Source: Gnetum montanum (Eukaryota > Streptophyta > Gnetopsida > Gnetales > Gnetaceae). Taken from it: DNA of 64,000 nucleotides. Of the stretch, positions 23,690-34,025 are shown piece after piece. Location: assembly GCA_015680685.1 (NCBI GenBank), contig MNCI01009146.1, forward strand, positions 717,479-781,478, given 5' to 3'. Position 1 is the stretch's first letter; each line of letters begins with the position of its first letter. Under the pieces are notes generated by a model that saw only the letters and a program-made list of their open reading frames with translations, was not told the DNA's origin and ran no database searches. Position numbers and translations under genes: made by a program.

Positions 23690-24190
23690 TACCTTTTTAA
23701 AAATCAAAGGTTGATAAACTTGTCTCTTGTTGACGATGAAATTATACTTGATGTATATTTGATCTAGTCTTCTCAATATCAAGAAAAGGGATGTCTTTAA
23801 ATCTAAGAGGAATTTTTTAGTAATCTATGTGACATCTTGAGCAAAGCTAATTATGTAACCTTTATACTTGAACTATCCACCAACTACATGTGTAACATGT
23901 AAAATGGGATTGATTTTTGTAATTAACATTTTTTCAACCTCAGTTAAACAGCCTAGGATAGGTGGTTGGATACCAGGATCCATGTTATTTTCAATAGAAA
24001 ATCATTTGATTTCACAACCAAAACTATCAAGAATATTATTTGTCTTTTCTTTAATGCACCTATTGCATGTGGGTCCTCTATTTCTAGTTGAATCCAATAA
24101 TATGCTAAGAAACATTTCATTGCATACATTTCAGGAATGTGGATTTGCAAAACTTCTAATTGTAGTATTAAAATTATGTATTACTTGAGC
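23690..24190 (-). pseudogene. Helitron N-terminal domain (DUF6570-like)
   Basis: Minus-strand pieces MQIHIPEMYAMKCFLAYYWI (24150-24091) and MDPGIQPPILGCLTEVEKML, followed by a FKYKGYIISFAQDVT block (about 23985-23820). The pattern resembles the DUF6570 domain found in front of Helitron_like_N, where the family reads roughly 'MDPG..P..L..LT..EEMLIA....V......G...Y.G..INFPQDV'. A less damaged copy with 198 open codons is at 28942-29538, which supports the reading. In many such proteins a Cys-rich motif precedes this domain; here only remnants are visible. Confidence 0.75.
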
Positions 24191-25090
24191 AATTTCTATA
24201 CTTTCCTTTTGCAATCTCCAGAAAGACTAAATAGGTTCTGAAGAAGGAATTTCCATTGTTGGTGCACTGGCAACATCTATAGCTTCATTTATTTGATGAA
24301 ATGAATTTTTTTCTTGTCGATGTTGCCTCTTTCGATGCTCACTCTCACTATAATGTAGTTGTTCTTGATCTTCTTGCAATTGTTGTTCTTCTACATGTGT
24401 GATTTATGAAACAATTGTTGCTTGATTAACAGGCACAAATGCATTTCTAATGTCCTGCAAAAATTGTTTCAAATTTAAACTAAAAATTGAATTAAATTAT
24501 TTACCAACTTGAGTATGGGCAAACACCAACCTGCATTTCTTCTTAATTATTTACATTATTAGTATCAATAATGTGAATCATTGCATTGGATAAATTTCCA
24601 AGTCATGAGAGGGCATTTGAAGTTGACATAACCTAAAAATATATATGCAATGTAAGTATGTAAATAAAATGAGAATATTTCCCTATGATAAACATTTCTT
24701 TTGAAATATTAAAAAATGCATAAATTACATACTCTTGAATTTCATAGAAATAGTTCTCGTTCTCGTTCCTGTCATTTTGCTTCTCATTTTAGAAATTGTC
24801 TTCTCTCCTCTGTAGTCATCGATTCTAAATTTTTAGTTTCTATAATCTGTGGTCATCCTCTCTTTTTGGCCATGCCCACACACATGACCACTACCATGAC
24901 CTCCATGAATTGTATTACTTGTTGTAGTAGATGATTGTTATTGCTGATCTTGATGAGAATGTTCTTTACCTTCTCTATTGGGATGAATAGCAACAGGATC
25001 CATGTTTTTGAAAATGCAAAAATTCCAATATTGCACTTCTTAATCTTATAAGACAATGCCCAAGTTTAATATCTATAAATACTATACCAT
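24191..25090 (-). other. Helitron 5' leader and N-terminal low-complexity coding relic
   Basis: The minus strand gives Arg/Gln/Glu-rich stretches typical of the N-terminus of RepHel proteins (about 24370-24290: SERQRQHRQEENSFHQIN). Closer to the 5' end it has His/Gly-rich codons, then a possible start MDPVAIHPNREGK (complement near 25003-24965). Matching sequence recurs twice, at 29580-30400 and 31920-32790, with different substitutions. An intron between these stretches is possible but splice sites were not resolved. Confidence 0.5.
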
Positions 25091-25569
25091 ACCAAACCAT
25101 CATCACCCTAATCATTACCATGATCGTAACCATCACTGTTTATAATAATAATAACTATTTAATATTACCCATCATTTATAATAATAAATATTTATTAATT
25201 ACACATGTTGGGGCCTACGTGTGAGGGAATACAAAGAAACAAATGGGAAGCCTAGGGGTTGGGGGCATCAATCGAATAAAGATTTAGCTCCTCTACAATG
25301 ACTCTTTGTCTCTCCTACACGTGGTGCATTCCATGGAGGGTGAAAAATCAACTCCCCCCTCCCCCCCTATCCTATGAGAAAATGGAAGGTGAAAAATCCA
25401 CTTCCCCCTCCCCCCTATACTATGAGATGAGTTGGCCTCTTAGCCAAAATGAGAACATGAAGGTCAAAAAATCCACTCCCCCCTCTCCCTATCCTATGAG
25501 AACATGGAGGATGAAAAATCCACTCCCCCCTCCCCCACTATCCTACTAGCTTAGATATATATATATATA
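25091..25569. repeat. Helitron-end repeats: AT microsatellite-like, minisatellite start and C-rich units
   Basis: In order: a TTTATAATAATAATAA-type block (25138-25200); one copy of the 113-bp-type minisatellite unit (GGGAATACAAAG...GACTCTTTG, about 25230-25310); and four C-rich units of about 55-75 bp (AAATCCACTCCCCCCTCC...CCTATCCTATGAGAACATGG, about 25330-25550). A hairpin TTGGCCTCTTAGCCAA lies at 25433-25448. The stretch ends in (AT)n against the gap. Confidence 0.7.
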
Positions 25570-26137
25570 NNNNNNNNNNNNNNNNNNNNNNNNNNNNNNN
25601 NNNNNNNNNNNNNNNNNNNNNNNNNNNNNNNNNNNNNNNNNNNNNNNNNNNNNNNNNNNNNNNNNNNNNNNNNNNNNNNNNNNNNNNNNNNNNNNNNNNN
25701 NNNNNNNNNNNNNNNNNNNNNNNNNNNNNNNNNNNNNNNNNNNNNNNNNNNNNNNNNNNNNNNNNNNNNNNNNNNNNNNNNNNNNNNNNNNNNNNNNNNN
25801 NNNNNNNNNNNNNNNNNNNNNNNNNNNNNNNNNNNNNNNNNNNNNNNNNNNNNNNNNNNNNNNNNNNNNNNNNNNNNNNNNNNNNNNNNNNNNNNNNNNN
25901 NNNNNNNNNNNNNNNNNNNNNNNNNNNNNNNNNNNNNNNNNNNNNNNNNNNNNNNNNNNNNNNNNNNNNNNNNNNNNNNNNNNNNNNNNNNNNNNNNNNN
26001 NNNNNNNNNNNNNNNNNNNNNNNNNNNNNNNNNNNNNNNNNNNNNNNNNNNNNNNNNNNNNNNNNNNNNNNNNNNNNNNNNNNNNNNNNNNNNNNNNNNN
26101 NNNNNNNNNNNNNNNNNNNNNNNNNNNNNNNNNNNNN
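25570..26137. other. Assembly gap (568 N)
   Basis: Unknown bases. It lies between (AT)n at the Helitron edge and a foldback arm, so it probably results from collapsed repeats. Confidence 1.
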
Positions 26138-26320
26138 AAATTGGCCGAGATGATTTTAAAAAAATGATATTAATGAAGCCCGACTACCAGATGAGGTAGC
26201 AAGATAGCTAAAATCGAATCACTCACCCCTCCTCTCTTTCTCTAGCACTTACCCAATTTCATTTTACCCTCTCGGTCAAGTTTTCTTTTTCTTTATTTGT
26301 TCATGGTATTTTTGAGAAAT
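26138..26320. mobile_element. Left arm only of a third foldback copy
   Basis: AAATTGGCCGAGATGATTTT followed by the GATATTAATGAAGCCCGACTA, TTACCCAATTTCATTTTACC and TTTATTTGTTCATGG blocks matches the left arm of the foldback at 18096-18534. No right arm follows before unrelated sequence at about 26320. The outer end is lost in the gap. Confidence 0.75.
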
Positions 26321-26444
26321 AAATCTTTTTCATAAATAATGTTAACATAAATGAATAAATCATTATCTCTTGCAACAATAATGTTAACATTTATGTTACC
26401 ATTTGAGACAATGTGTAGCCATTTTGCGAGCTATTTTACCATTT

Positions 26445-26711
26445 GAGACAATGGTAGAGATATTATTCATTCATTCATAATGCTAACCCATAATGATTAT
26501 ATCTTGATTAGCATTATCCATAAGATATATATAATGAAATGATTATAAATAACTAAGTTTATTTATGATGAAGTGTTTATAATCATTATATATAATCATT
26601 TATGTTTATGATTATAAATATATCATTATATATAATCGAGATTATAAATAACCAAAATAAATATAATCATTAGCTCCCTTGCAGTGACTCTTTGGCTAGG
26701 GGAGATTTATA
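26445..26711. repeat. Direct repeat copy 1 (AT-rich, ATAATGATTATATC family)
   Basis: Same sequence as 27868-28130: GGTAGAGATATTATTCATTC through TGACTCTTTGGCTAGGGGAG. It includes the inverted-repeat-rich core TGATTATAAATAACTAAG...TATATAATCGAGATTATAAA. It ends with TCCCTTGCAGTGACTCTTTG, the minisatellite core. The second foldback element starts directly after it. Confidence 0.75.
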
Positions 26712-27135
26712 ACTAGCTTATTTATATATATCTATAAATTGACCAAGATGATTTTTAAAAAAATGATGTTAACGAAGATTGACTACTGGATGAGGTAATA
26801 AGATAATTAAAAATGGAATTACTCACCCCTCCTCTATTTCTCTACCACTTACCCAATTTAGTTTTACCCTCTCGGTCAAGTTTGTTCTTTTTTTATTTAT
26901 TCATGGAATTTTTTAGCATTATTTATGCAAGAGATTTATTTCTCAAAAACTTCATAAACAAACAAAGAAAGAGCAAACTTGACTGAGAGAGTAAAACTAA
27001 ATTGGGTAAGTGGTAGAGAAATAGAGGAGGATGAGTGATTGCATTTTTAATTATCGTGTTACCACGTCCAATAGTCGAGCTTCATTAACATCATTTTTTT
27101 CTAAATCATCTTGGCCAATATATATAAAAGCTAGT
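26712..27135. mobile_element. Second complete foldback element
   Basis: Starts ACTAGCTTATTTATATATAT and ends TATATAAAAGCTAGT. Arms share GATGTTAACGAAG, TTACCCAATTTAGTTTTACC and CGGTCAAGTTTG with their inverted partners (ACTTGACTGAGAG, GTAAAACTAAATTGGGTAAG, CATTAACATC). The loop is about 90 bp around 26900-26960. Right flank GGAGTGGTTTCGTGGGCTGT is again the Helitron tail. Same structure as the copy at 18096-18534. Confidence 0.85.
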
Positions 27136-27620
27136 GGAGTGGTTTCGTGGGCTGTGAGTAGAATTTAATTCTTTTCTTTATTTTTTAAGTTATCATCACT
27201 NATTTCTTCAAGACAAAGGTTAACTGTAAGCATTACCCTTGCACCTTCACATATAGGTAGAGATTGCATTACTTGTTACAATAGATAGTTGTTGCACTAC
27301 TTGTTGCAGTAGATGGTTGTTGTTGTTGTTGTTGAAGAGAGTGTTCTTCACCTTCACAATTGGGACTAATAGTAGCAGGATCCATGTTTCTAAAAATGCA
27401 TGAATTCCAATATTTCACCTCTTAATCTTGTAACATGATGCCTAAGTTCAATAATTTTAAATATTGCATCACTGCATCACACCTTAACCGTCATCACCTT
27501 AACCATTGCCATGATCGTAACCGTCATTGTTTATAATAATAATAAATATTCATTATTATTGTATTGTAACCATCAACATTTATAATAATAATAAATATTT
27601 ATTATTACCTATGCCAGGCC
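27136..27620 (-). mobile_element. Internally deleted (non-autonomous) Helitron copy
   Basis: Holds only the 3' tail (27136-27200), a short helicase piece (27202-27270, matching about 20025-20095), and then a jump to the 5' leader (27270-27480, matching about 24900-25090). The single N at 27201 sits at the first junction, so that join may be an assembly artefact. The second junction, at GCATTACTTGTTACAATAGATAG, is in clean sequence. Confidence 0.65.
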
Positions 27621-27845
27621 CTACACGTGAGGGAATACGAAGAGATCAAACTAAATTGGCACTGCAACATATATTTGTAATGCATATTCGTTCATGGAGA
27701 TATAAAAAATCGTGTTACAAATGCATGAATAATGTTATTATTATATTACAGCCTTTTGTATATTGACATTATTGTTACAATGGACAAGATATGAATGATG
27801 CTAACACCTCATTCATAATTATTATATTATAATTATTATGGAATC

Positions 27846-27846
27846 N
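27846..27846. other. Single unknown base
   Basis: An isolated N in AT-rich sequence; a second isolated N is at 27201. Both may mark contig joins or low-quality bases. Confidence 0.9.
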
Positions 27847-27867
27847 GAAATATTACTCATAATACAT

Positions 27868-28130
27868 AATGTTAGAGATATTATTTATTCATTTATAATG
27901 CTAACCCATAATGATTATATCTTGGATAGCATTATTCATAAGATATATATATAATGAAATGATTATAAATAACCGACTTTATTTATGATGAAGTGTTTAT
28001 AATCATTATATATAATCATTTATGTTTATGATTATACATATATCATTATATATAACCGAGATTATAAATAACCGAGATAAATATAATCATTGGCTCCCTT
28101 GCAGTGACTCTTTGGCTAGAGAAGATTTAT
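27868..28130. repeat. Direct repeat copy 2
   Basis: Copy of 26445-26711 with small differences (for example ACCGACTTT against ACTAAGTTT). It ends at the same minisatellite core TCCCTTGCAGTGACTCTTTG. The subtilase fragment begins about 25 bp after it, where copy 1 is followed by a foldback element. Confidence 0.75.
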
Positions 28131-28154
28131 AAATAATTGGTTATTTATGATTAT

Positions 28155-28285
28155 GGCAAGACATGTGCATTGGTGGAGAGGTCGTCACCATTTTCCTTAG
28201 CATTGGCTAAGATCATCACAGCATGATCTTGTCAAAGATCTTCCCAGGGTCAAGGCTGCAAAAGGTGTAGAAGTTCTCGTTTTTA
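28155..28285 (-). pseudogene. Subtilisin-like protease fragment (PA domain), copy 1
   Basis: The minus strand reads NFYTFCSLDPGKIFDKIML (about 28276-28220), then in another frame MILANAKENGDDLSTNAHVL (about 28216-28157). These match the SBT protease-associated domain, where the family reads roughly 'C.PGSLDP.KV.GKIVLC...GMILAN...NG..L..DAHVLPA'. The segment between (CDRG... to the AAGG helix) is deleted, causing the frame change. It is continuous to the right with about 500 bp of non-coding sequence that also occurs at 31600-31918 and 33876-34025. Confidence 0.8.
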
Positions 28286-28869
28286 AAATTTACCAGGTTA
28301 ACAACCATATCATCCATTAGATTCCATCAATCAAAGAATATCTACATAAAGAAAAAGACCTCACTACATGCAAGAAAGTAAGAAGAAATTATCAAATTTG
28401 AACTCTTAAAGTTCTTCCAATAAGCAGGAAAAATTGTTAAAATTATGACCAAAGTCAGGCCGACATCTCAAATTGGCTAATAATTTTCATGTGCTAGAAA
28501 AAATGCCAACACTTTTGCATTTTATTAAAATTCATATTGCAAACAAGAAAGCAATCATAATTGTAATAACTAAATGCATCTACTCCATAGTAACTACTGA
28601 ATTTCAAAACACAACCATATCAATGATCATACCTACATAAAATATACAAAGAGATAAAGAAAACATGAACTTACAAATGTTTTTTTACATTGAAAAAGAA
28701 TGTAGCAAAAAATGATTACTCAATATAGTAGCAGAAAATTACAATTTTAGAATTCCCTACCACTCCAAAAAGCATTGAAAAAAGAATAGAACTGAATGGA
28801 TGATGTGCAACTGATTTCTTTTCACAATAATGAGTTTTGTTGACCCGTTATTTCTCAACCTCCAATTCC
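28286..28869. other. Non-coding sequence flanking the subtilase fragment
   Basis: No coding signal. The same sequence is found split at 31600-31918 and 33876-34025, where a Helitron-derived block has been inserted and about 55 bp (28583-28640) is missing. It is therefore old low-copy sequence that was duplicated with the subtilase fragment. Confidence 0.65.
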
Positions 28870-30690
28870 AACACATTATGTGACTTATGATGTATGACCA
28901 ATAATGTTTTCATCATCTGTCTAAAGCAAAGGACCTTGAAATTACAATCTCATTTCTCCATCCTTTTCTGAAAATGGAATATAAGGAATGCTATGGAAGA
29001 TGTTAACATCACTGATATCAAAAACATCATCTAATGCATGCATATCGATCTCGACATCTCGATAGTATGGATCATTTACCTTCTTAAAAATCAAATGTTC
29101 GTAAACTCGTCTCTTGTAGAGAATGAAATTATACTTGGTGCCCATTTGATCTACTCTTTTAAATATCAAGAAAGGGATGTCTTTAATTCTAAGAAGAAGT
29201 ATTTTAGTAATCTGTGTGACATCTTGAGCAAAACTGATTATGTGACCTTTATACTTGAACTGTCCAACAACTGCATGTGTAACTTGTAAAATGGGATTGA
29301 TTTTTGCAATTAACATTTCTTCAACCTCAGTTAAACAACCTAGGATAGGTGGTTGGATACCAGGATCCATGTTATTTTCAAATAGAAAATTATTTGATTT
29401 CACAACCAAAACTGTCAAGAATATTATGTTTTTTTCCTTTAATGCACCTATTACATGTGGGTCCTCTACTTCTGGTTGAATCCAATAATATGCTAAGAAA
29501 TATTTCATTGCATACATTGCAGGAACATGGATTTGCAAAACTTCTAATTACAATATTAAAATTATGTAATGCTTAAGCAATTTTTTTACTTACCTTTTGC
29601 AATCTTGGGAAGATTAAATAGGTTCTTAAGAAAGCATTTCCATTGTTGGTACATTGCAAACATATGTAGCTTCATTTATTCAATGAAATGAATTTTCTTC
29701 TTATCGACGTTGCCTCTTTTAGTGCTTACTCTCACTATAATGTAGTTGTTCCTGATCTTCTTGCAATTGTTGTTCTACTTCGTATGTGATTTCTGGAACA
29801 GATGTTGCTTGATTAACAGGCACAAATGCATTTCTAATGTCCTGCAAAACATGTTTTAAAATTTAAACCAAAAATTGAATTAAACTATTTACCAGCTTGA
29901 GTATGGGCAAATACCAACCTACATTTCTTCTTGATTATTTACATTATCAGTATCAATAATGTGGATCATTGCATTGGATGAATTTCCAAGTGATGAGAGG
30001 GGATTTGAAGTTGACGTAACCTAAAAATATATATGCAATGTAAGTATGTAAATAAAATGAGAATATTTTCCTATGATAAATATTTTTTTTGAAATATTAA
30101 AAAATGAATAAATTACATACTCTTGAATTTTGTAGAATTAGTTCCCATTCTTGTTCATGTCGTTTTGCGTCTCGTTTTAAAAATCATCTTCTCTCCTCTG
30201 CAATCATTGATTCTATATTTTTAGTTTCTATAATCTGTGGTCATCCTTTTCTTTGGCCATGCTCACACACATGCCCACTGGTATGACCTCCATGAATTGT
30301 ATTACTTGTTGCAGTAGACGATTGTTATTACTGATCTTGAAGAGAGTGTTCTTCGTCTTCTCTATTGAATGAATAACAATAGGATCCATGTTTCTGAAAA
30401 TGCACAAATTCCAATATTAGACCTCTTAATCTTGTAAGATAATGCCCAAGTTCAATATCTATAAATATTGTGCCACACCAAAACCATCATCACCCTAATC
30501 ATCACCATGATCGTAAACATCACCATTTTTATTAATAATAAATATTCATTATTGTCCACTGTTTATAATAAAAAATATTCATTATTACTGTAATCATAAC
30601 CATCATCGTTTATAATAATAATAACTATTCAATATTACCCATCATTTATAATAATAAATATTCATTGGTTACCCACATCAGAGCCTACGT
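28870..30690 (-). mobile_element. Truncated Helitron copy 2 (5' half)
   Basis: Homologous to about 23500-25200 of the main Helitron. It contains the DUF6570-like cassette (28942-29538), the N-terminal leader (29580-30400) and the 5' AT-rich block (30470-30670). Rep and helicase are absent; homology stops near 28870. It passes directly into a long minisatellite at 30690. Confidence 0.8.
28942..29538 (-). CDS. DUF6570-like open fragment of a Helitron protein
   Basis: 198 codons open from M at 29538 to the stop at 28942. Contains MDPGIQPPILGCLTEVEEML, then IAKINPILQVTHAVVGQFKY, a GHIISFAQDV block and a final NDPYYRDVEID. These match the order of the DUF6570 domain that precedes Helitron_like_N in plant and animal RepHel proteins. 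It is shorter than the roughly 1,400-residue full protein and ends where the Helitron_like_N domain should start. Probably a fragment that happens to stay open, not an independent gene. It is the best-preserved protein piece in the Helitron cluster. Confidence 0.6.
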   Translation of the reverse strand: MQIHVPAMYAMKYFLAYYWIQPEVEDPHVIGALKEKNIIFLTVLVVKSNNFLFENNMDPGIQPPILGCLTEVEEMLIAKINPILQVTHAVVGQFKYKGHIISFAQDVTQITKILLLRIKDIPFLIFKRVDQMGTKYNFILYKRRVYEHLIFKKVNDPYYRDVEIDMHALDDVFDISDVNIFHSIPYIPFSEKDGEMRL

Positions 30691-31335
30691 GGTGGAAAAT
30701 ACAAAGAAACAAATGGGAAGCCTAGGGGTCAGGGGCATCAATCGAATAACGATTTGGCTCCCTTACAATAACACTTTGGCTTTCTTGCACATGGTGCATG
30801 CACATGAGAGAATACAAAAAGATGAATGGGGAGCTCAGGGGTCAAGGGCATTAATTGAATAGAGATTCAGCTTCTTTGCAATGACTCTTTGGCTCCCCTA
30901 CACATGGTGCATGTGCATGAGGAAATATGAAGAGATGAATGGGGAGCCCAATGGTCGAGGGCATCAATCAAATAGAGATTTAGCTTCCTTGTAGGGACTC
31001 TTTGGATTTTTGAATTTTTAGATTTTGGTCCCCTACAATAACTCTTTGGCTTCCCTACACATGGTGCATGCACATGAGAGAATATGAAAGGATGAATGGG
31101 AAGCCCAGGGATTGAGGGCATGAATTGAATAGGGATTCAGCTCCCTTGTAGTGATTCTTTGGCTCCCTTGCACATGGTGCATGCATGTGAGGAAATACGA
31201 AGAGATGAATGGGGAGCCCAAGGATCAACGAATGTCAATCGAATAGAGATTTAGCTCCCTTGCAATGGCTTTTTGGCTTTTTGACTTTTCAGATTCAACT
31301 TTTCTGCAGTGACTCTTTCGCTTCCCTGCATGTGG
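30690..31335. repeat. Minisatellite, unit about 110-120 bp
   Basis: About five to six imperfect units of the form GCACATGAGAGAATACRAAG, ATGAATGGGGAGCCCAGGGG, GGCATCAATCGAATAGAGAT, TTAGCTCCCTTGCAATGACT and CTTTGGCTCCCCTACACATG. Palindromic TGCATGCA or TGCATGTGCA sits at the unit junctions. The same unit occurs once at 25230-25310 and in an array at 33040-33750. It lies at the 5' side of each Helitron copy, so it probably travels with the element. Confidence 0.85.
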
Positions 31336-31462
31336 TGGGTTACATAGAGGGTGATAAATCCACTCCCCCCCCCCCTCCCCTATCCTATGAGAACATGGAG
31401 GGTGATAAATCTACTTTCCCTCCCCCCCTATGCTATGAGACGAGTTGGCCTCTCGACCAAAA
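31336..31462. repeat. C-rich unit with terminal hairpin
   Basis: Two units of AAATCCACTCCCCCC...CCTATCCTATGAGA, then GAGTTGGCCTCTCGACCAAAAAT (hairpin TTGGCC TCTC GACCAA, 31445-31460). Host-like sequence starts immediately after, so this looks like one end of a mobile unit. Confidence 0.75.
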
Positions 31463-31494
31463 ATAATTTGTTATTTATGATTATGGCAAGACAT

Positions 31495-31610
31495 GTGCAT
31501 TGATGGAGAGCTTGTTGCCTTTTTCCTCGGCATTGGCTAGGATCATCATAGCATGATCTTATCGGAGATCTTCCTAGGGTCTAGGCTACCAAAGCTGCAG
31601 AAGGTCTTGT
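31495..31610 (-). pseudogene. Subtilisin-like protease fragment (PA domain), copy 2
   Basis: The minus strand reads FCSFGSLDPRKISDKIML (about 31604-31560), then MILANAEEKGNKLSINAHVL (about 31556-31497). It has the same internal deletion as the copy at 28155-28285, so the two are duplicates rather than independent captures. GSLDP is kept better here than in copy 1. To the right it continues into the same non-coding sequence until 31918. Confidence 0.8.
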
Positions 31611-31917
31611 TTTTAAAATTTGCTAGGTTAACAACCATATCATTCATTAGATTCCATCAATCAAAGAATATGTACATAAATAAAAGGCCTTACTGCATGC
31701 AAGAAGGTAAGAAGAAATTATCAAATTTGAACTCTTTAGGTCCTTCCAAGAAGTAGGAAAAATTGTTAAAATTATGACCAAAGTCAGGTTGACATCTCAA
31801 ATTGGCTAATAATTTCATGTGCTATCAAAAATGCTAATGGTTTTGCATTTTATTAAAATGCATATTGCAAACAAAAAAGTAGTCAAAATCGTAACAATTA
31901 AATGAATCTACTTACTT

Positions 31918-33876
31918 TTGTATTGCAAAACTTCTAACTGCAATATTAAAATTATGTATTGCTTGAGCAATTTCTATACTTACCTTTTGCAATCTTGGGA
32001 AAGACTGAATAGGTTCTGAAGAAGGCATTTCAATTGTTGGTGCACTGGCAACATCTATAGCTTCATTTATTTGATGAAATGAATTTTCTTCTTGTCGATG
32101 TTGCCTCTTTCGGTGCTCACTCTCATTATAATGTAGTTGTTCTTGATCTTCTTATAATTGTTCTTCTTCTTCATGTGTGATTTCTGGAACAGATGTTCCT
32201 TAATTAATAAGCACAGATGCATTTCTAATGTCCTGCAATAAATGTTTCAAAATTTAAACCAAAAATTGAATTAAACTATTTACCAACTTAAGTATGGGCA
32301 AACACCAACCTGCATTTCTTCTTGATTATTTACATTATTAGTATCAATAATGTGGATCATTGCATTGGATGAATTTCCAAGTGATGAGAGGGGATTTGAA
32401 GTTGACGTAACCTAAAAAAATATATGCAATGTAAGTATGTAAATAAAATGAGAAGATTTCCCTATGATAAATATTTGTTTTGAAATATTAAAAAATGCAT
32501 AAATTACATACTCCTAAATTTCATAGAATTAGTTCTCATTCTCGTTCACGTCGTTTTGCTTCTCATTTTAAAAATTGTCTTCTCTCCTTTAGAGTCATTG
32601 ATTTTGGATTTTTAGTTTCCATAATCCATGGTCGTCCTCTTCTTCAACCATGCCCACATGCATGCCCATTTCCATGATCTCCATAAATTGTATTACTTGT
32701 TGCAGTATATGATTGTTGTTGCTCATCTTGAAGAGAGTGTTCTTTGCCTTCTCTATTGGGATGAATAGTAGCAAGATCCATGTTTCCGAAAATGCACAAA
32801 TTCCAATATTGCATCTTTTAATCTTATAAGACAATGCCCAAGTTTAATATCTATAAATATTGTACCACACCAAAACCGTCATCACCCTAATCGTCACCAT
32901 GATTGTAATCGTCACCATTTTTATTAATAATAAATATTCATTATTACTATAATTGTAACTGTCACCGTTTATAATAATAATAACTATTTAATATTACCCA
33001 TCATTTATAATAATAAATATTCATTGGTTACCCACGTCGAGGCCTACGTGTGAGGGAATACAAAGAAACAAATGGGAAATGGGAAGCCTAGGGGTTGAGG
33101 GCATCAATCGAATAAAGATTCGGCTCCTTGCAATGACTCTTTGGCTTTCCTACACATGGTGCATGCACATGAGAAAATATGAAAAGATTAATGGGGAGCC
33201 CAGGGGTTGAGGGCATTAATTGAATAAATATTCACCTCCCCTGCAGTGACTCTTTGACTCCCCTGCATGTGGTGCATGCACATGAGAAAATATGAAGAGA
33301 CGTATGGGGAGCCCAAGGGTCAGGGGGCATCAATCAAATAGAAATTTAGCTCCCTTGTAGTGACTCTTTGTTTTTTGACTTTTCAGATTCGACTCCCCTG
33401 CAATGACTCTTTGGATCCCTTGCAATCAAATAAAGATTTATCTCCCTTGCAATGACTCTTTGGCTTCCCTGCACATGGTGCCTGCACATTACAGAATACG
33501 AAAGGATGAATGGGGAGCCCAAGGATTGAGCGCATCAATTGAATAGAGATTTAGCTCCTTTGCAGTGACTCTTTGGCTCCCCTACATGTGGTGCATGTGC
33601 GTGAGAAAATATGAAAAGACAAATGGGAAGCCCAAGGATCAAGGGACGTCAATCGAATAGAGATTTAGCTCCCTTGTAGTGACTCTTTGGCTTTTTGACT
33701 CTCAGATTCGACTCCCCTGCAGCTACTCTTCAGCTTCCCTGCACGTGGTGCATTACATGGAGGGTGATAAATCCACTCCCCCCTTCCCCCCTTATCCTAT
33801 GAGAACATGGAGTGCAACAAATCCACTCCCCTCTCCCCTGTATCCTATGAGATAAGTTGGCCTCTCGGCCAAAAAT
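31918..33876 (-). mobile_element. Truncated Helitron copy 3 inserted in subtilase-linked sequence
   Basis: Contains the leader only (31920-32860, matching 24150-25090), the AT-rich block (32880-33030), a minisatellite (33040-33750) and C-rich units (33755-33875). It ends in GAGTTGGCCTCTCGGCCAAAAAT (hairpin 33851-33866). The sequence on either side is joined in the empty copy at 28286-28869, which defines this block as an insertion. The right junction is precise (AAAAT before ATACAAAG); about 55 bp of the empty site is missing on the left. Confidence 0.75.
33040..33750. repeat. Minisatellite array of Helitron copy 3
   Basis: About six imperfect units of the same 110-120-bp repeat as 30690-31335. 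A partly deleted unit near 33360-33440 includes a duplicated GCAATGACTCTTTGG. TGCATGCACATGAGAAAATA and GGGGAGCCCARGGRT recur in each unit. Confidence 0.85.
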
Positions 33877-34025
33877 ATACAAAGAGATAAAGAGAGTATA
33901 AACTTACAAATGTTCCTTTACATTGAAAAAGGGTGTAGCAAAAGAAGATTACTCAAGATAGTAGTAGAAAATTACAATTTTAGAATTCCCTGCCACTCTA
34001 GAAAGCATTGAAAAAAGAATAGAAC

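Larger units (their letters stand above)
19361..25090 (-). mobile_element. Disrupted autonomous Helitron
   Basis: Minus-strand element with an N-terminal cassette resembling DUF6570, a Helitron_like_N domain, a Rep nuclease with HVH and two-tyrosine motifs, and a PIF1-type helicase, spread over about 5.5 kb with frameshifts and stops. Its 5' leader (about 24200-25090) recurs at 29580-30470 and 31920-32860. The 5' terminus runs into minisatellite and C-rich repeats and then the assembly gap at 25570. The tail ends CCCATGAAACCACTCC near 19361; where a tail copy meets the foldback it continues CACTAG, compatible with the CTRR rule. Exact ends are not resolved. Confidence 0.85.

Noticed and set aside
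30690-33750. Regular repeats that might suggest a CRISPR-like array
   Set aside because: Units of 110-120 bp have no short identical repeat with unique spacers. It is a plant minisatellite tied to Helitron copies.
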